This document shows positions 52,920 through 61,530 of a DNA stretch of 64,000 bases, piece by piece. The translations under genes and the position numbers were made by a program. The notes under the pieces were generated by a model. It was given only the letters and a program-made list of their open reading frames with translations, was not told where the DNA came from and did no database searches. The stretch's first letter is position 1, and every line of letters begins with the position of its first letter. Source of the stretch: Chitinophaga costaii (lineage in GTDB: Bacteria > Bacteroidota > Bacteroidia > Chitinophagales > Chitinophagaceae); NCBI RefSeq assembly GCF_900094705.1, contig NZ_FMAR01000004.1, positions 124,001-188,000 on the forward strand. Direction: 5' to 3'.

Positions 52920-55900
52920 TTATTTTAAACTGATATTAATACCTGCCAGGAATGTCTTAGCCTGCGGATAAGCGCCATTGTCTATACCCAAAGAAACGTT
53001 ACGGTCTACGCTGCTGTTGCTAGGTCCTGCATAACTGCTTACTTCGGGGTCGAAGCCAGTGTATTTAGTAATGGTAATCAGGTTCTGACCGGATATGTAA
53101 ACAGATGCAGACCCAATGCCAATGTGGTTCAGGATGCGTTCAGGTATGTTGTAAGACAGGGTAATGGTTTTGAAGCGGAGGTAAGAACCGTTTTCCAGGA
53201 AGCGGGTAGAGATCACCGAGTTATTCACACTGTTGGGGCTAACTGCCGGGATGTCTGTGATGTCGCCTACTTGTTTCCAGCGGTGCAGCACGGCAGTGCT
53301 TTGGTTGGAGGTATTCATCATGCCTTCCAGTTCCGTGCGCATACCGTTGTAAATCTTATTACCCTGAGAACCCTGAATGAATACAGACAGGTTAAAGTTT
53401 TTGTAACTCAGGTTATTGGTCAAGCCATACACAAAGGTAGGTTGCGCATTGCCCAGCAGGCGGCGATCGGAGGGTTTTACACCTTTACCATCGGTAGAGC
53501 CGTAGGGGGCCAATTCGCCGGTGCTGGTGCGGTACAGTTCCTGGCCGGTATTTGGATCTACACCGCCGGCTATATAACCATAGAACTCACCCAACGGATG
53601 ACCTACAATCAGGTTAATGGCATTACCACGGCCATAAATGCTACCAAAGCTGGGCATGGATGTAATGTCGCCATTGAGCGCCTGCACTGTATTTTGGTTA
53701 AAGGAGATATTGAAGTCGGTGCTCCAGTTAAAGTCTTTACCTACAATATTCTTGCTGGAAATGGCCACTTCCTGGCCAACGTTCCGCAATTGGGCCTGGT
53801 TTACCACCACGCTAGACACGATCTCTCCGGAGAGGTATATAGGTAGCAGCACATTTTTGGTTTTTTTCCAATAAAAATCACCGGTTACAGTCAGCCGGTT
53901 GTTTAGGAGGCTGGCATCAAACCCTACGTTGGTCTGGGAAGTGGTTTCCCATCTCAGGTCGTTAGAGGCGATATTGGAGGGGTTGGTAGATAACGGTTCG
54001 TTATCAGTTACCAGGTTATAGGTGTAGAGGCTGCGCCAATCGTAGCTGCCAATGCCCTCCTGGTTACCGTTCTGACCCCAGCCTGCCCGTAATTTCAGGT
54101 CGTTCACAAAGCGCACATTTTGCATAAATGGTTCCTGGGAAATTCTCCAGCCTACAGACACGGAAGGGAAGGCGGCGTTACGGTTGTCCGGACTGAACTT
54201 AGAAGATTTATCATCGCGGATATTGGCTTCGAAAAGATATTTACCATCCCAATCATAATTCACGCGACCCAGGTAGGAGATGAGCGCCCATTGGTCCTGG
54301 CTAATGCTCGGCAGACCCTTTACGTGGGTAAGCTGCCACATGGTATTGAAGGGTTTGAACCGGTTTTCATCATCCAAACGGCTGGCGGAGATGTAAGTCT
54401 GCTGCCAATCTGAGTTCTGTACAGTCCAGCCGGCCAGTGCGCCAAAATTGCTTTTTCCCCAGCGGTGGTTGTACTTAACGGTTTGCTCGCTCAGCCAGCT
54501 CAGTTCTGTAGAAGTGGTCTGCGACAAAGAACCGCCCTGTCCACGGCCATAGTTGGTCAGGAAGGGGTCCAGGAAGTAGGTGCCTTTATCGTTTTTATAG
54601 TCAATGCCGAAGTGGGAGGATACCACCAGGTCTTTAAAGATCTTGATATCTGCACCCAGGTTGCTCACCAGGCGGTCGTTGGTATTATTAGTGCGGGAGC
54701 CTTTGATAGCGCCCAGGGGATTTTCCCAACCGGTGGAAGGGTTTGCACCTATCCATCCGTTGGCGGCGTATTCGGGTACCGTGGGTGGGGTAGTAAGGGC
54801 AGAGGCCACTACACCACCTTTGGCGCTGCTCAGGTTATCGGTTACGTCGTTATTATTTACCCGCGAGATAATAGTAGAGGAGGTCACCGTCAGCCATTTG
54901 GTAGCCTGGCTGTTGATGTTCACCCTGCCGGTAAGGCGGTCAAATTTAGAGGGGCGTATCATCCCTACCTGGTTATTGTAATCTACGGAAATGTAGTGTT
55001 GGGTTTTTTCCGAACCACCGGAAGCGGCTACGTGGTAGTTCTGCTGGTTGCCATGACGAATGGCCTCGTCGGGCCAGTTAATGTCTACGGCATTTACCAG
55101 GGAATCGCTGATGGTACCTTCGCCAAAGCTTTCATTCATATAGGACTGGTACTGCTTTGCATTCAGCACGTGCAGCATTTTGGTAGGCTTGCTATCACCC
55201 CAATAGGCAGATACGTCGATCTTATCTTTGCCGGAGCGGCCTTTTTTGGTGGTGATGATCACCACCCCGTTGGCCGCACGGGTACCATAAATGGCGGTGG
55301 AGGCGGCGTCTTTCAGTACGGAAAACGACTCTATATCGTCTGCGTTATACGCATTGATGTCTGGCGTGATAATACCGTCTACCACATACAGCGGGTCATT
55401 GCCCGAACTGATAGAGGAGGAACCGCGGATGCGAATAGACAGCCCGGCGCCTGGTTTACCAGATACGGAGGTTACCTGTACGCCGGCGGCCTTGCCTTGC
55501 AGGGCTTCTGCCGCATTTACAATAGGGCGGTTGGCAAAGTCGGCCGCATTCACCACCGACACGGAGCCGGTAAGGTCTTTTTTGCGTTGGGTGCCATACC
55601 CTACCACCACTACCTGGTTTAGATCGGTGCCTAAAGCGCTCAGGTGCACAATGAGGTTTTCCCGGTTGCCAATGGCCACGGTAGCGGTCTTATAACCAAT
55701 GTAGGAAAATTCCAATGAGGCGGTACCCGGTGCATTTAAGGTAAATTCACCTTTCACATCGGTGGTGGTACCATTGGCGGTACCCACTACGCGGATGGTT
55801 ACACCTGGCAAGGAATTGCCCAGGGTATCACTCACCGAACCGTGTACGGAAATGTTTTGCGCGATAGACAGCATACTAACTGTCAGCAGCAAGGCCAGGA

Positions 55901-55922
55901 AGGCCAGAAACTTTAGCTTCAT
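52920..55922 (-). CDS. SusC/RagA-type TonB-dependent transporter
   Basis: The 1000-aa protein has a signal peptide (ending SIAQ), then a carboxypeptidase-regulatory-like domain (GVTIRVVGTANGTTTDVKGEF), then the plug with VVVVGYGTQRKKDLTGSVSVV and the SusC signature NPLYVVDGI-like region DPLYVVDGIITPDINAYN. A C-terminal barrel ends in ISLK. It transports glycan fragments through the outer membrane with TonB. It is the first gene of the operon, with a clear promoter 132 nt upstream. Confidence 0.95.
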   Translation of the reverse strand: MKLKFLAFLALLLTVSMLSIAQNISVHGSVSDTLGNSLPGVTIRVVGTANGTTTDVKGEFTLNAPGTASLEFSYIGYKTATVAIGNRENLIVHLSALGTDLNQVVVVGYGTQRKKDLTGSVSVVNAADFANRPIVNAAEALQGKAAGVQVTSVSGKPGAGLSIRIRGSSSISSGNDPLYVVDGIITPDINAYNADDIESFSVLKDAASTAIYGTRAANGVVIITTKKGRSGKDKIDVSAYWGDSKPTKMLHVLNAKQYQSYMNESFGEGTISDSLVNAVDINWPDEAIRHGNQQNYHVAASGGSEKTQHYISVDYNNQVGMIRPSKFDRLTGRVNINSQATKWLTVTSSTIISRVNNNDVTDNLSSAKGGVVASALTTPPTVPEYAANGWIGANPSTGWENPLGAIKGSRTNNTNDRLVSNLGADIKIFKDLVVSSHFGIDYKNDKGTYFLDPFLTNYGRGQGGSLSQTTSTELSWLSEQTVKYNHRWGKSNFGALAGWTVQNSDWQQTYISASRLDDENRFKPFNTMWQLTHVKGLPSISQDQWALISYLGRVNYDWDGKYLFEANIRDDKSSKFSPDNRNAAFPSVSVGWRISQEPFMQNVRFVNDLKLRAGWGQNGNQEGIGSYDWRSLYTYNLVTDNEPLSTNPSNIASNDLRWETTSQTNVGFDASLLNNRLTVTGDFYWKKTKNVLLPIYLSGEIVSSVVVNQAQLRNVGQEVAISSKNIVGKDFNWSTDFNISFNQNTVQALNGDITSMPSFGSIYGRGNAINLIVGHPLGEFYGYIAGGVDPNTGQELYRTSTGELAPYGSTDGKGVKPSDRRLLGNAQPTFVYGLTNNLSYKNFNLSVFIQGSQGNKIYNGMRTELEGMMNTSNQSTAVLHRWKQVGDITDIPAVSPNSVNNSVISTRFLENGSYLRFKTITLSYNIPERILNHIGIGSASVYISGQNLITITKYTGFDPEVSSYAGPSNSSVDRNVSLGIDNGAYPQAKTFLAGINISLK

Positions 55923-56053
55923 AACGTGTGCAATAAAAGTTTTAGAAAGGGACGATCACCGGTTGCTGTTAGGATCGTTTGCGTTTGCCGAGCAGTGGCT
56001 ATACAATTGTTGGTTTCATAACATGACCGGATTATAACACAATTTTAACAATA

Positions 56054-56085
56054 CAAAAATACAGCGATGTAGGGTATAAAAACAA
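56054..56085 (-). promoter_or_regulatory. Consensus promoter of susC
   Basis: On the minus strand TTG (56083-56085), a 21-nt spacer and TATTTTTG (56054-56061) fit the Bacteroidota consensus. The leader is about 125 nt. Confidence 0.7.
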
Positions 56086-56149
56086 ATTAATTTTTGATTA
56101 AACGGTTGATAATTAACAAGTTATTAAATTTTTGATCCGCTTCAATACC

Positions 56150-56402
56150 GTGATGAAGATCACTAGAAAGCCCCGGTAATCAAGCAATTAATTGGATAAG
56201 ATAAAATCAGCCATGAGGAAAACGATACGCTCTATTACAGGAAACTAAATTTTAAGAAGCAGGTTACTTCCCCTCGCAAATCTGTAAAAACTGACTGCAT
56301 CGTGCTACTTGCGCCCGGGATGATAGCACCTTGAAAATTAAAGTGAGGTAGAGGACGACCAGGGAATAGCATCAGCGCCCAAGATAAAGGCATCTTGAAA
56401 AT
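56150..56402. promoter_or_regulatory. Candidate operator sites upstream of the susC promoter
   Basis: GCACCTTGAAAAT (56326-56338) and GCATCTTGAAAAT (56390-56402) are direct repeats differing at one base, spaced 64 bp (about six turns). A short inverted repeat GTGAT/ATCAC lies at 56150-56163. They sit between the receptor gene and susC. Regulatory function is inferred. Confidence 0.35.
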
Positions 56403-56460
56403 AGCATGCAGTTATAGTAAGGTAGGGAGTGCCAGGATATTGATGCAGGAAACCTGCCGG

Positions 56461-58383
56461 TTATAACACCAGCCGGCTCCAGCCACTGGCATCGGCCTGC
56501 TTTAGTTCTTTTTTCCGCTCTTCCATAATAGTTTTCACCTTATGCTGGTAGCTCCAGCAGGTGCTTTGGCGTATGTCCAGCATTTCGCTGAGTTTGTGGG
56601 AGGAAATCTTGCCTTTGGTGGTATACACCAGGAATATCATATAAAAGGCCTTATTAATGGGAATGCGGGTATTCTGGAAAATGGTATTGGCCATTACAGA
56701 CTCTTCGTAATTGCACTTGGAGCAGCGCCGGCTAAAGGGAGCGTGACCGGCAAAGTAATGGTCATGACCACACTTATGGCAATGGTAGCTGTTGCCCCAC
56801 TTTAATGCTGCCAGGAAGCGGAAGCAACTTTCATTATCGGGGTAGGTGCGGCTAAATTCTTCAAAATCTACTGGAGCGCTCAAAGCCCGGGCGCGTCTTA
56901 CCTTTTCCACATTGTGCAGTAGTTGCTGGTTGTCTTCTTCCAGCATGGTGTTCATGCGCTGAATTTCCCTGGATTGTAATTGCAGCAAGTGGTTGGCGTC
57001 GTTCAACTCATGGTTCTGGGCTTCAATCAGGTGGTTTTTATCTAGCAACTCATGGTTCTGGGCTTCAATCAGGCGTGTTTTTTCCTCCAGTTCCTGGGTA
57101 CGCTCTTTTACCTGCTGTTCCAGCTGCTGGTTCAGGCTGTCTTTTAGGCGGGCATGCACGGTCATCTGGCGAATGATTTCCTGCTGGGCTTTTTCTTTTT
57201 TCTTCTTTAGCAGGCGCAGCTTGTCGCCTATGGCGAAGGAGAGGAAAAACATTTCCAGGATAAAACAGCAGCTCAGGCTGTAGTAACTGAAGGCTCCGAA
57301 ATTCAGCCAGCTATAGCCCAGCATGATAAAGAATTTCAACATAAACCCGGCAAACAGGAAGCTATACCCCAGCACAAAAAAACGTGCGGCGCGGTAGCCA
57401 TGTTGGTAAATATAAATGCCACTGCCAAAGGCCAGCGCCAGCGGGATGATCTCAATGAATTTATAGTTAAACCAGTAGCGGTTAAAGCAATAGCAGTAAG
57501 CAAAAAATAATAACCTGATTACTATCACGCTGATAATGAATTGGTTTAGCCTTGGCGCGCGGACTTTAATATATAATAAAGACCGGGTAAAGGACAGGGC
57601 AAAAACGCTCATACAGCATAAGGGTACGGCATAGGCGTACTGGTTCCACAGTGGTGCATGGGGCCAGATGTATTGGTAGGCAATTCCATCGGCACTCATT
57701 TCGTAAAACCCTATGCTGATAATATATAGGACATACCATAAGTATTGGCGCTGGCGCATGGCGATTAACATGATCAGGTTGTAGAAACAAAAGACCAGGA
57801 TCATTCCATAGAATAGGCCGAAAGTGATGTATTCAGTGAGGGCGTAGGCAATGAATTTGTTCATGGAACGCAGCACCACTATCATATCTGCCGTTTGGGC
57901 GGAACGCACGCGGAAGTAGTATACCGGTGCGCCGGGGTAACTATTGTCTAGCTGCAGTTCAAAGTTTTTGTGGCGGAAGGTGCGTTGGGCGAAGGGGTAA
58001 GCGTCGCCTAGTTGCACAGCGTGATAATGGCCCAGGCTGTCGGGCATAAAGGCCAGCAGGTCGTCTATGGTTTGGTCGAAGAATTCGAGGATATATTGTT
58101 TGTTAATACCCGGATCGTGTTGGATTTTTATGCGGTACCAGTAATATACGTTGGGTTTGGTATTGCCGGGGGTGCTGGTATGGCTATCGCGGAAGGCGGT
58201 GTCGGGTAGTGCCAGAATCTGTGCGAAGGACTTGGGTTGCAGGCTATCTTCCAGCCACTGAATTTCTCCGTAGGTAAAAATATGCTGGTCTTGCCCGGCG
58301 CTGATAGACACGGGCTGTTGTGCGCGCAGGGCGTTGTAACCAGTGAGTAGTAACCAACCTAATAAAAAAACACGTCTCATCAT
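56461..58383 (-). CDS. 7TM-DISM receptor fused to an IS1595-type zinc-ribbon DNA-binding region
   Basis: The 640-aa protein has a signal peptide (ending LRAQ), a periplasmic 7TMR-DISMED2-like beta-domain (about 25-180), and seven membrane helices (about 185-395, from FGLFYGMILVFCFYN). A coiled coil follows (about 395-505) with tandem RLIEAQNHELLDKN/HLIEAQNHELNDAN repeats. The C-terminus has a CxxC-x15-CxxC zinc ribbon (Cys535, 538, 554, 557) and a helical part containing TTKGKISSHKLSEMLDIRQSTCW, as at the N-terminus of IS1595-family transposases. No DDE nuclease is present. It is probably a membrane-tethered transcription regulator of the adjacent susCD locus; that role is inferred. DISM and zinc-ribbon calls are by eye. 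Confidence 0.85.
   Translation of the reverse strand: MMRRVFLLGWLLLTGYNALRAQQPVSISAGQDQHIFTYGEIQWLEDSLQPKSFAQILALPDTAFRDSHTSTPGNTKPNVYYWYRIKIQHDPGINKQYILEFFDQTIDDLLAFMPDSLGHYHAVQLGDAYPFAQRTFRHKNFELQLDNSYPGAPVYYFRVRSAQTADMIVVLRSMNKFIAYALTEYITFGLFYGMILVFCFYNLIMLIAMRQRQYLWYVLYIISIGFYEMSADGIAYQYIWPHAPLWNQYAYAVPLCCMSVFALSFTRSLLYIKVRAPRLNQFIISVIVIRLLFFAYCYCFNRYWFNYKFIEIIPLALAFGSGIYIYQHGYRAARFFVLGYSFLFAGFMLKFFIMLGYSWLNFGAFSYYSLSCCFILEMFFLSFAIGDKLRLLKKKKEKAQQEIIRQMTVHARLKDSLNQQLEQQVKERTQELEEKTRLIEAQNHELLDKNHLIEAQNHELNDANHLLQLQSREIQRMNTMLEEDNQQLLHNVEKVRRARALSAPVDFEEFSRTYPDNESCFRFLAALKWGNSYHCHKCGHDHYFAGHAPFSRRCSKCNYEESVMANTIFQNTRIPINKAFYMIFLVYTTKGKISSHKLSEMLDIRQSTCWSYQHKVKTIMEERKKELKQADASGWSRLVL
57004..57073 (-). 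repeat. Perfect 28-bp direct repeat, 42-bp period, inside the coiled coil
   Basis: CAACTCATGGTTCTGGGCTT plus CAATCAGG occurs at 57004-57031 and again at 57046-57073, identical in all 28 bases. The 42-bp period is 14 codons, or two heptads, so gain or loss keeps both frame and coiled-coil register. Confidence 0.92.
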
Positions 58384-58457
58384 AAACAGACAAACCCTCT
58401 GGGGGTAAAGATAAGTCTTCCGCGGGTTTTTGTAAGACAGGAAGCACCCGTGAAAAT

Positions 58458-58488
58458 AAAATGCCGGTGAGGTGAGTCGCCGGCATTT
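58458..58488 (-). terminator. Terminator of the desaturase gene
   Basis: AAATGCCGG pairs perfectly with CCGGCATTT, 29 nt beyond the desaturase stop on the minus strand. Confidence 0.75.
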
Positions 58489-58516
58489 TTAAAAATAGAA
58501 TGATTTAACCTGTGTA

Positions 58517-59434
58517 TTAATTTTCTGCCAATGCTTTTTCGGTGGCCGGTTTTTGTTTCAGGTCTTTAATTTTATTGCTTTCCTGTACTTTCTTGGGTAC
58601 TTCCCGGATGTCCCATATTATGCCAAAGAGGCCCAGGGTACGCAAGGTGTAGTAGGTGATATCAAACTCCCACCAGTAAAAGCCCTGCCGTGCAGCGCTC
58701 TGGTAGTAGTGGTGGTTATTATGCCAGCCTTCGCCCAGGGTAATGAGGGCCAGGATAGGACTATTCTTGCTGTAATCGCCGGTTACATAACGGGGGCGGC
58801 CCCATTTGTGCATCAGCGAGTTGATGGTGAAGGTTCCATGGTACAAAAAGATGGTACTCAGAAAAAACCCAATGAGCAGGGTACTCAGACCTGCATGGAA
58901 GGCAAAGAAGCTGCCGCCGTTAACCTTATTCCCTACGAAGTAGCAGGCTACTGCCAATACAAAGGCAGGAACCCAGTGCCATTTATTGAGCCATACCAGC
59001 TCGCGGTTTTTGAAATCTTTAATCAGGTCAAAGCGGGTAGCCTTGTGTTCGGGACCCATGATCCAGCCGATGTGGGCATACCAGAAGCCGTACACGTTAG
59101 CGGAATGCGGGTCTTCAGGGGTATCACTGTGTTTATGGTGAATGCGGTGATTGGAGGCCCACCACAATGCGCCTTTTTGCAGGCTGCTCTGCGCGCCCCC
59201 TGCCAGGATAAACTGGAAAAAGCGGCTGGTTTTAAAGGTGCGATGCGAAAAATATCGGTGATAGCCCGCTGTTACAAAGAACATGCGCACTACGTATAAC
59301 GATGCACAAAGAATCCAGTCGAAAGTAGTGACGTGGGTGAAGATAGCCAGCAGTGGCAGGGCGTGTATTCCAAGGAAATCCACCTGGTGAAGCCAGATCG
59401 GTGGCTTACGGTCTTGTTTTACCATGTTGTTCAT
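58517..59434 (-). CDS. Acyl-CoA (delta-9 type) fatty acid desaturase
   Basis: The 305-aa protein is a membrane di-iron desaturase. The three histidine boxes are HRYFSH (59-64), HRIHH (96-100) and HNNHH near residue 230. Hydrophobic helices flank them (ALPLLAIFTHVTTFDWILCA and LLIGFFLSTIFLYHG). It introduces a cis double bond into saturated acyl chains and helps keep membranes fluid. The -7 box TATTTTTG ends 4 nt before ATG 59434; if that mRNA is leaderless, the second Met (residue 4) is an alternative start. It is monocistronic. Confidence 0.92.
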   Translation of the reverse strand: MNNMVKQDRKPPIWLHQVDFLGIHALPLLAIFTHVTTFDWILCASLYVVRMFFVTAGYHRYFSHRTFKTSRFFQFILAGGAQSSLQKGALWWASNHRIHHKHSDTPEDPHSANVYGFWYAHIGWIMGPEHKATRFDLIKDFKNRELVWLNKWHWVPAFVLAVACYFVGNKVNGGSFFAFHAGLSTLLIGFFLSTIFLYHGTFTINSLMHKWGRPRYVTGDYSKNSPILALITLGEGWHNNHHYYQSAARQGFYWWEFDITYYTLRTLGLFGIIWDIREVPKKVQESNKIKDLKQKPATEKALAEN

Positions 59435-59438
59435 GACA

Positions 59439-59446
59439 CAAAAATA
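59439..59446 (-). promoter_or_regulatory. -7 box TATTTTTG 4 nt before the desaturase ATG
   Basis: On the minus strand TATTTTTG is followed by TGTC and then ATG. This is the same 4-nt spacing seen at 1905 and 4793. No -33 TTG at the expected distance was seen. Confidence 0.55.
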
Positions 59447-59637
59447 AAATTTACTAAAACGTTGCTGAATGATATTTGTCAGTCAGTTAGTTGAGCAAAG
59501 ATAGCCGATTGATGCTATAACTATGGCATATCCAATAGGGCGGATCATTTTTAACGAAATTAAAACAAGTGAGGTATCCACGCCACAGCGGGGTCATGAT
59601 TGGGTAATATGTCTGCCAGTTGGGGCTTTTGGGTGGG

Positions 59638-59806
59638 CCTGCCATCACACGTGGCAGGAGCCTCATCGATATATAAGATGAGGGTATCAATTAAAATGAT
59701 AGTGGGCGGACAAATAATAAATTATTGGATAAGCGAAGTATATCATTTTTACAGCCGGGGCTGATTTTTTTTCCCAAGATGCAGGCTCCCATGAATAGGG
59801 AGCCTG
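59638..59806. repeat. Three perfect hairpins in the desaturase-barrel gap
   Basis: CCTGCCA/TGGCAGG (59638-59658), CCTCATC/GATGAGG (59661-59683) and CAGGCTCCC/GGGAGCCTG (59782-59806) form clean stems. None has a neighbouring T tract. Minus-strand frames across them look like chance. The rest of 59447-60050 shows no gene. Confidence 0.55.
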
Positions 59807-60084
59807 TATAGTGGGCCGTTGTTTTTTGGGGCTACTTAAAAATTCAGCAGGTGTAATGGGTGAATAGGATTTTTTTGTTAACAACCGGGTGTAAAATTAG
59901 GCCCGTGGACCCCAAAAAACAAGCGCAAACCTACGGGATTTACAATAGGGGGATTTCTACGTTCGCGGCGGGTTTGGGCGGATAACTGGTAGCATTTTTA
60001 TCATGAAATGCGGTGGTGCGCATGTAGGCGAGCTGGTGCAGTTTCTTGTTTGTTTTTTGCGTAACTTTAAAACTCATCAAAGAA

Positions 60085-60223
60085 AAGGAGGTATTCATGC
60101 AATCTACAGATAAGTCATGGAAACTTCCGGCCTTCGCTGCCTAATCACAGCGAAGGGCTGGGTTGTCCATCAAAAGATCTGCTGGCAAAACTTGCCAGAT
60201 GGCCACCGGGTTTTTCCGGTGGC
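60085..60223 (+). promoter_or_regulatory. Shine-Dalgarno site and stacked hairpins of an orphan transcript
   Basis: AAGGAGGT (60085-60092) sits 5 nt before the ATG at 60097. CCTTCGCTG/CAGCGAAGG (60131-60156) overlaps the stop of that frame, CTGGCAA/TTGCCAG spans 60182-60198, and GCCACCGG/CCGGTGGC spans 60202-60223 as a terminator-like stem. Upstream TAACTTTA is one base from the -7 consensus. Confidence 0.55.
60097..60144 (+). CDS. 15-codon leader-type ORF
   Basis: The frame encodes 15 residues, MQSTDKSWKLPAFAA, starting 5 nt after a complete Shine-Dalgarno sequence, which is rare in this phylum. Its stop codon lies in the loop of a 9-bp hairpin. Two further hairpins follow and then only the end of a convergent gene, so there is no downstream gene for it to lead. 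It may be a tiny peptide gene or a translated regulatory RNA. Coding is plausible but unproved. Confidence 0.45.
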   Translation: MQSTDKSWKLPAFAA

Positions 60224-60329
60224 TATTTTATTGGCGATGTAACCAGAAACCTAGGTGGTGATGCCCGGCAAAATGGGGCCTTGAATGTCTGCATGGAGAG
60301 GAAGGACAGGCAAATGAAAGCAGGCAGAG

Positions 60330-61217
60330 TTACCAGGTGAACATGATACCCAGAAGTGCTCCTCCCTCATGGCGGATTACGCCGTTCAGTTGCGTTACAT
60401 CAGTTTCGCCAGTGGTTAGGAATAATTTATCGGTGCCGTGGCCGGTTTTCCAATAGGCATATTGTGCGCGGGCAAATATTTTCACATGGGTATGCACGGT
60501 ATAATTTACTTGTAAAGCTGGTTGCAGTGTATACCCGTTGGCGGCGTGGGTAAAGCTTTTCGGGTGACTGAACTGGGTGATCAGGTTCCAATTGGCGGTG
60601 GCATCGTATTGCAGGGGATCGTATTGCAGCGAGGGGCAGATGGTCATGCGCTTACCGGCATAAAACATGGCCTCCACGCCAACCAGCAGTCCCTGCCAGC
60701 GGGCGTTATAGGTGCTGTGCAGGTCAGACGGGTCGCCGGCGTGGGAGGGCAGGATATAGAGGGCCTGCCGGTTGTATACATATCCCAGCATTGGAGTAAG
60801 GTACCAGTGGTGCAGCTGGAAGGTGTAAGTCAGCGCGGCATGGAAGGAGGTGAAATGGCCTTTATCGTCTTTAAACACCCCTTTGTAAACGGGCTGCTGC
60901 CGGTTGTCTGCGCCGTAGTCGGTGTCGGTAACACGGCCACCTTGTATAAAGGCTTCTCCATATTCGGCGCGCAGGCCCCATTGCTTATAAAAACGGTAAG
61001 TGCCGCCCACCTGCACGGTGGCGCTTTGCAGGTTTTTCCAGATCAGTTCCGAATAAATATTGGGGTTGCCGCCGTTACTATTGCCCGCTATAGACCAGCG
61101 GGAATTACTGTTTTGGTAGCCAGCCCCGGCATACAGGTTAATTTTTTCCTGGGCCATAATTCCCCTGGTCATACATAATAAAAGCAGGCAGTAAAAAAGG
61201 CCACGGAACATGGGCAT
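60330..61217 (-). CDS. Outer-membrane beta-barrel protein, possibly omptin-fold
   Basis: A 295-aa protein with a signal peptide (ending IMAQ) and alternating hydrophobic/aromatic strands ending in GALLGIMFTW, as expected of a barrel. SELIWKNLQ followed later by GGRVTDTDYGA recalls the strand-loop pattern of omptin-like barrels (SxLDWK, DxDW). I could not identify the full catalytic set, so protease activity is not claimed. It diverges from the GH16 gene. Confidence 0.65.
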   Translation of the reverse strand: MPMFRGLFYCLLLLCMTRGIMAQEKINLYAGAGYQNSNSRWSIAGNSNGGNPNIYSELIWKNLQSATVQVGGTYRFYKQWGLRAEYGEAFIQGGRVTDTDYGADNRQQPVYKGVFKDDKGHFTSFHAALTYTFQLHHWYLTPMLGYVYNRQALYILPSHAGDPSDLHSTYNARWQGLLVGVEAMFYAGKRMTICPSLQYDPLQYDATANWNLITQFSHPKSFTHAANGYTLQPALQVNYTVHTHVKIFARAQYAYWKTGHGTDKLFLTTGETDVTQLNGVIRHEGGALLGIMFTW

Positions 61218-61316
61218 GTATTGAATGGATTCTGAATGGGAAGTATATCTGCTACACGATTTAACAATTATAGCGGGATCAATTTATAAAAATTCTGTTA
61301 CCCCAAACGGATTTTT

Positions 61317-61332
61317 TTGCAGCCGGCTGCAA
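61317..61332. promoter_or_regulatory. 16-bp perfect palindrome between divergent genes
   Basis: TTGCAGCCGGCTGCAA is fully self-complementary and lies in the 313-nt gap between the barrel gene and the GH16 gene. It may be an operator. The rest of 61218-61530 shows no gene. Confidence 0.45.
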
Positions 61333-61530
61333 CATGGCGGCAGCGGGCCTTTTCCGGAAAATTTTTTTGCCGTATTCTTCCAGATGGCGTATTATCGCAG
61401 CTGCTACTACCCCCGTATGCTTTTTATACGCTGTATGCATAACTACCACGTTATAACCCGTTATTTTTACCTGGCATGCCCCCATCATGCCGGGTTTGCT
61501 GTAATCCATTTATCACTTAAAAATTAAGTT

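Noticed and set aside
59487-59884. Two minus-strand frames of 65-67 codons
   Set aside because: They cross the perfect hairpins, have low-complexity composition and no promoter or start context.
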